NCBI GenBank assembly: GCA_030593665.1
Contig: JAUVGS010000150.1
Span: 1 to 5,795 of the forward strand
DNA from: Chitinivibrionales bacterium
GTDB lineage: Bacteria; Fibrobacterota; Chitinivibrionia; Chitinivibrionales; JANQEN01
Reading direction: 5' to 3'
Length of the DNA: 5,795 bases
The position numbers and the translations under genes were made by a program. The notes beneath the pieces are model-generated. The model was not told where the DNA came from. It was given only the letters and a program-made list of their open reading frames with translations, and did not search any database. This document shows positions 3,157 to 5,795 of this stretch, one piece after another. Numbering within the stretch: the first letter of the stretch is position 1; the number at the start of each line of letters is the position of its first letter.

Positions 3157-5795
3157 ATGAGAAAGTATAATTCAATAGTCGCTGTACTCGTTAGTATTCC
3201 AGTGTTCATTTTTCTTTTCTGTACAGATCCAAGTAATCCGTTCGATAATTCCAATAACGTAAGAATCACCGTGTCTGTTCCAGGCAGGCCGGATTCGCTA
3301 CTTTGGAAGGTTAACGATTCGGTATCGATTAACGTTGGTGTCTATCTCCCCGAACGTGTTGATTCAATTGTACTGGAATTTGGAGAAAATGACAGTGTGC
3401 TTGCTACCACACTCCCAACGGGTCTTCAGTTGGATGACACGGTTCTCTTTTACTTTACCTATAAAGAAACAGGGCAGAAGACAGTTACGGTTACTGCGTA
3501 TTTGCAGGAATCTAATAATGAAAAAACCGCAGAAACGCAGGTGCTTATCGGTTTGAAACCGGTTCTTGGCAACGACAAGAAGATCCAGCGGCCGATAAAG
3601 CCCTATCTCGATTCGTCATTCTATATGTTTGTCTCGGTTGATGGATCAATTCCAATTACGTTTACCTGGTATAAAAACGATACCTTGATATCACGGGCGA
3701 CAAATGACACGCTCTATTTTAACGCTCTGGCAGCAAGTGATGCGGGTGGATATCATTGTATTGTCAATAATAGTTGGGGAGGTGATACCACGGCAGTTGA
3801 GACGGTGACTGTCCAGGGAGCGCCGGTGGCGCCGCAAATTTCAGCACACCCGCAATTACAGGAGGTGGTTCAGGGGCAGTCTGCTTCATTTGGTGTATCT
3901 GCGACAGGTACCGCCCCTCTGAGTTATCAGTGGCAGAAAAACGGTTCGGATATTTCCGCGGCTGCCGATTCAACCTATACCATGCAGTCGGCCGTACTTG
4001 CGGATAGCGGTGCGCTGTTTCGGTGTATTGTCAGTAACAGTGTCGGTGCAGATACCAGTAATACAGCCATGCTTGAAGTAAGTTCCGCAGTAGTTGCCCC
4101 GGGTATAACTGCTCATCCGCAGTTGCAGGCCGTTACTGAAGGGCAAACGGCTTCATTTACCGTTACCGCAACCGGTACCAAACCCTTTACCTATCAGTGG
4201 CAGAAGGGAACCGTCGATATTGTCGATGCTATAGATTCTGTGTACACGATTCAAACGACTACTCTTGCGGACAGCGGTTCGCAATTCAGGTGCATTGTAA
4301 GTAATTCCGCTGGAAAAGACACCAGTAATTCCGCTCTGCTGCAGGTGAGTCTTTCTGCCATCAAACCTACAATTACTACGGAACCGGCCGAGCAATCCGC
4401 CACGGAAGGGGAGGACGCCTCGTTTTTTATAATAGCTACCGGAACAACTCCATTATCCTATCAGTGGCAGCAAATGGAACAAACCACAGTTACTGATGTT
4501 AACGGAGCAACAGATTCGGGACTATTGATAATGGGTACTGTTCTGGCTGATGATGGAAAATATTTTCGTTGTATTGTTAGTAATGCAGCAGGAAAAGATA
4601 CAAGCGAATATGCTAAGTTAAATGTAGTCACACAGATTATTGCTCCGACTATCACCGATGATCCCCAGAGCAAGTCGATTTCAGAAGGAAATGACGCATC
4701 ATTTGGAGTTGCCGCTACCGGAACAAGACCATTTACCTATAAATGGCAGCGCAATGGAGTTGATATAGGTGGTGCGACTGATTCATCTTTTACCCTTCAG
4801 AATGCAGTTTTGTCGGATAGTGGAGTACAATTCAGGTGTATTGTTGAAAATAGTGCCGGGGGAGACACCAGTAATTATGCCATGTTGAAAGTTACTACCA
4901 ATATTATACCACCGGAGATAACGGATGATCCGCACAATGAGTCTGTAACAGAGGGCAACACCGCTACATTTAGCGTTGCCGCTACAGGAACTAACCTGCA
5001 ATACCAGTGGCAGAAGGATGGAACTGATATCCCCGGTGCTAATCTGGCCGGTTATGAAACACCTGTAACAACACTATCGGATAATGGCACAAAATACCGT
5101 TGTATGGCTTTTAATAGTGCGGGGAGAGATACCAGCCAGTATGCAACCCTGACAGTAACACAAACCATTCTGCCCCCTGTAATTGATAAACATCCTGCTA
5201 ATGACACGGTAGTTGAGGGAGGCGGCGCTTCCTTTTCAATTCAGGCAAACGGAACCAATCTAAAATACCAGTGGCAGAGAAACGGCAGTACTATCCCTGG
5301 CGCAACATCCAATTCCTATAACCTGCCTATTACCGGCGATGCGGATCATGGTGCTCTTTTTCAATGTGTTCTGAGCAATACTCTGGATACAATAACAAGT
5401 GACGCTGCACTGCTTGTAGTGTATACTAAACCGGAAATAAGTACTCAACCTGTTTCTAAACAGGTAAATGAGGGTGGGGCTGTGAGTTTTACCGTAGATG
5501 CAACCGGAAGACCTGATCCCACCTGGCAATGGAAGAAGGATAATGTTGTTTTGAGTGGGAAGACTAATAAAACTCTACAGATTACAAATGTACAGGCCTC
5601 AGATGGTGGTGATTATACTGTGGAAGTTATGAATATTGTTGATACGGTTACCAGCAACGTGGCTGTGTTGACTGTATATACGGCCCCGGTAATTACTCAG
5701 GAACCGGATGACGATACTGTCGTACAAAACAATCCCGCTACATTTACAGTCGAAGTAAGTGGTAATCCGACACCGACATTTCAATGGAAGAAGAA
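3157..5795 (+). CDS. Very long secreted or cell-surface protein of tandem Ig-like domains (3' end outside window)
   Basis: An uninterrupted frame of 879 codons runs from the ATG at 3157 off the window edge. AGGGG at 3143-3147 lies 9 nt before the ATG. The leader has a basic start (MRKYN), a hydrophobic stretch to residue 21 and Cys at 22, followed by TDPSNPFDN. This resembles a lipoprotein leader, but Phe precedes the Cys, where signal peptidase II usually needs Gly, Ala or Ser. Residues about 34-131 form one beta-sandwich-like domain without Ig hallmarks. Ig-like domains follow at about 134-220, 223-309, 312-398, 402-490, 496-580, 585-668, 673-756, 758-841 and 844 onward (cut). Each complete one has a core Trp (171, 259, 348, 437, 530, 618, 706, 792). 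The first seven have an F-strand Cys (201, 290, 379, 472, 561, 649, 737) about 31 residues later, within a D-x-G-x-x-(Y/F)-x-C type motif. Such arrays usually act as adhesins or spacers holding a terminal domain away from the cell. That domain, if present, is not visible, so binding target and enzymatic activity are unknown. Confidence 0.93.
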   Translation, partial: MRKYNSIVAVLVSIPVFIFLFCTDPSNPFDNSNNVRITVSVPGRPDSLLWKVNDSVSINVGVYLPERVDSIVLEFGENDSVLATTLPTGLQLDDTVLFYFTYKETGQKTVTVTAYLQESNNEKTAETQVLIGLKPVLGNDKKIQRPIKPYLDSSFYMFVSVDGSIPITFTWYKNDTLISRATNDTLYFNALAASDAGGYHCIVNNSWGGDTTAVETVTVQGAPVAPQISAHPQLQEVVQGQSASFGVSATGTAPLSYQWQKNGSDISAAADSTYTMQSAVLADSGALFRCIVSNSVGADTSNTAMLEVSSAVVAPGITAHPQLQAVTEGQTASFTVTATGTKPFTYQWQKGTVDIVDAIDSVYTIQTTTLADSGSQFRCIVSNSAGKDTSNSALLQVSLSAIKPTITTEPAEQSATEGEDASFFIIATGTTPLSYQWQQMEQTTVTDVNGATDSGLLIMGTVLADDGKYFRCIVSNAAGKDTSEYAKLNVVTQIIAPTITDDPQSKSISEGNDASFGVAATGTRPFTYKWQRNGVDIGGATDSSFTLQNAVLSDSGVQFRCIVENSAGGDTSNYAMLKVTTNIIPPEITDDPHNESVTEGNTATFSVAATGTNLQYQWQKDGTDIPGANLAGYETPVTTLSDNGTKYRCMAFNSAGRDTSQYATLTVTQTILPPVIDKHPANDTVVEGGGASFSIQANGTNLKYQWQRNGSTIPGATSNSYNLPITGDADHGALFQCVLSNTLDTITSDAALLVVYTKPEISTQPVSKQVNEGGAVSFTVDATGRPDPTWQWKKDNVVLSGKTNKTLQITNVQASDGGDYTVEVMNIVDTVTSNVAVLTVYTAPVITQEPDDDTVVQNNPATFTVEVSGNPTPTFQWKK
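3556..5795 (+). repeat. Tandem coding repeat of about 265 bp encoding Ig-like domains
   Basis: The Trp codons of successive domains recur every 85-93 codons (88, 89, 89, 93, 88, 88, 86, 85), giving a DNA period of about 255-279 bp. Units begin at roughly 3556, 3823, 4090, 4360, 4642, 4909, 5173, 5428 and 5686. Protein phrases such as YQWQ, FRCIVSN and DTSN recur in the central units. Their codons differ between copies, so these are old, diverged duplications rather than recent copies. Units 2-7 form one sub-family, while units 8-9 have QWKK and a Pro-containing approach to the Trp. Confidence 0.85.

Noticed and set aside
3764..5784. Several minus-strand open frames of 60-90 codons opposite the Ig-domain gene
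   Set aside because: They recur with the repeat units, are antisense to a strongly supported gene and show no recognisable motif or start signal.
3556..5795. Tandem repeats considered as a CRISPR array or recent DNA duplication
   Set aside because: The roughly 265-bp period is in-frame and diverged at the nucleotide level while the protein pattern is kept, as expected for a protein-domain array.

Overview
The window holds four genes, all on the plus strand, plus the tail of a fifth gene entering from the left. Both lipoprotein-type leader peptides point to a diderm (Gram-negative) bacterium. The base composition is moderate to AT-rich. A very long secreted protein of serial bacterial Ig-like domains, whose mature start has a C-x-D-P-x-N-P-F pattern, makes me think of the Fibrobacterota/Chitinispirillia or a similar environmental lineage. 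That placement is a low-confidence impression; no rRNA, tRNA or housekeeping gene is present to test it.

Left half (1-3035). A C-terminal gene fragment (1-123) is followed by an AT-rich 161-bp leader and three closely packed genes. The first (285-1727, 480 aa) has a charged N-terminal half and a Gly/Ala-rich C-terminal half. The second (1727-2302, 191 aa) is mostly helical, and its start codon overlaps the stop of the first. The third (2319-3035, 238 aa) is an ankyrin-repeat lipoprotein. From memory, the first two together resemble one large protein family found in type VI secretion/VgrG islands of Proteobacteria. In that family the Gly/Ala-rich section and the helical tail lie in one polypeptide, so the two genes may be a frameshifted or naturally split version. 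An ankyrin lipoprotein directly downstream would fit a periplasmic immunity or accessory protein. The working model is therefore an effector-immunity-like cassette, which is inference.

Right half (3036-5795). A 121-bp intergenic region carries a perfect CRP-type operator, TGTGA-N6-TCACA, centred 41.5 bp upstream of the start point predicted from a possible -10 box. This suggests that the next gene is separately transcribed and possibly activated by a Crp/Fnr-family regulator. That gene (3157 to beyond the window end, at least 879 codons) encodes a signal peptide, one beta-sandwich-like N-terminal domain and at least nine Ig-like domains with a period of about 88 residues. It is most likely a surface adhesin or extracellular scaffold. 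It is unlikely to be part of the cassette on its left, apart from also being cell-envelope targeted.

No RNA gene, CRISPR array, insertion sequence or convincing intrinsic terminator was seen. All minus-strand open frames look like shadows of the plus-strand genes.
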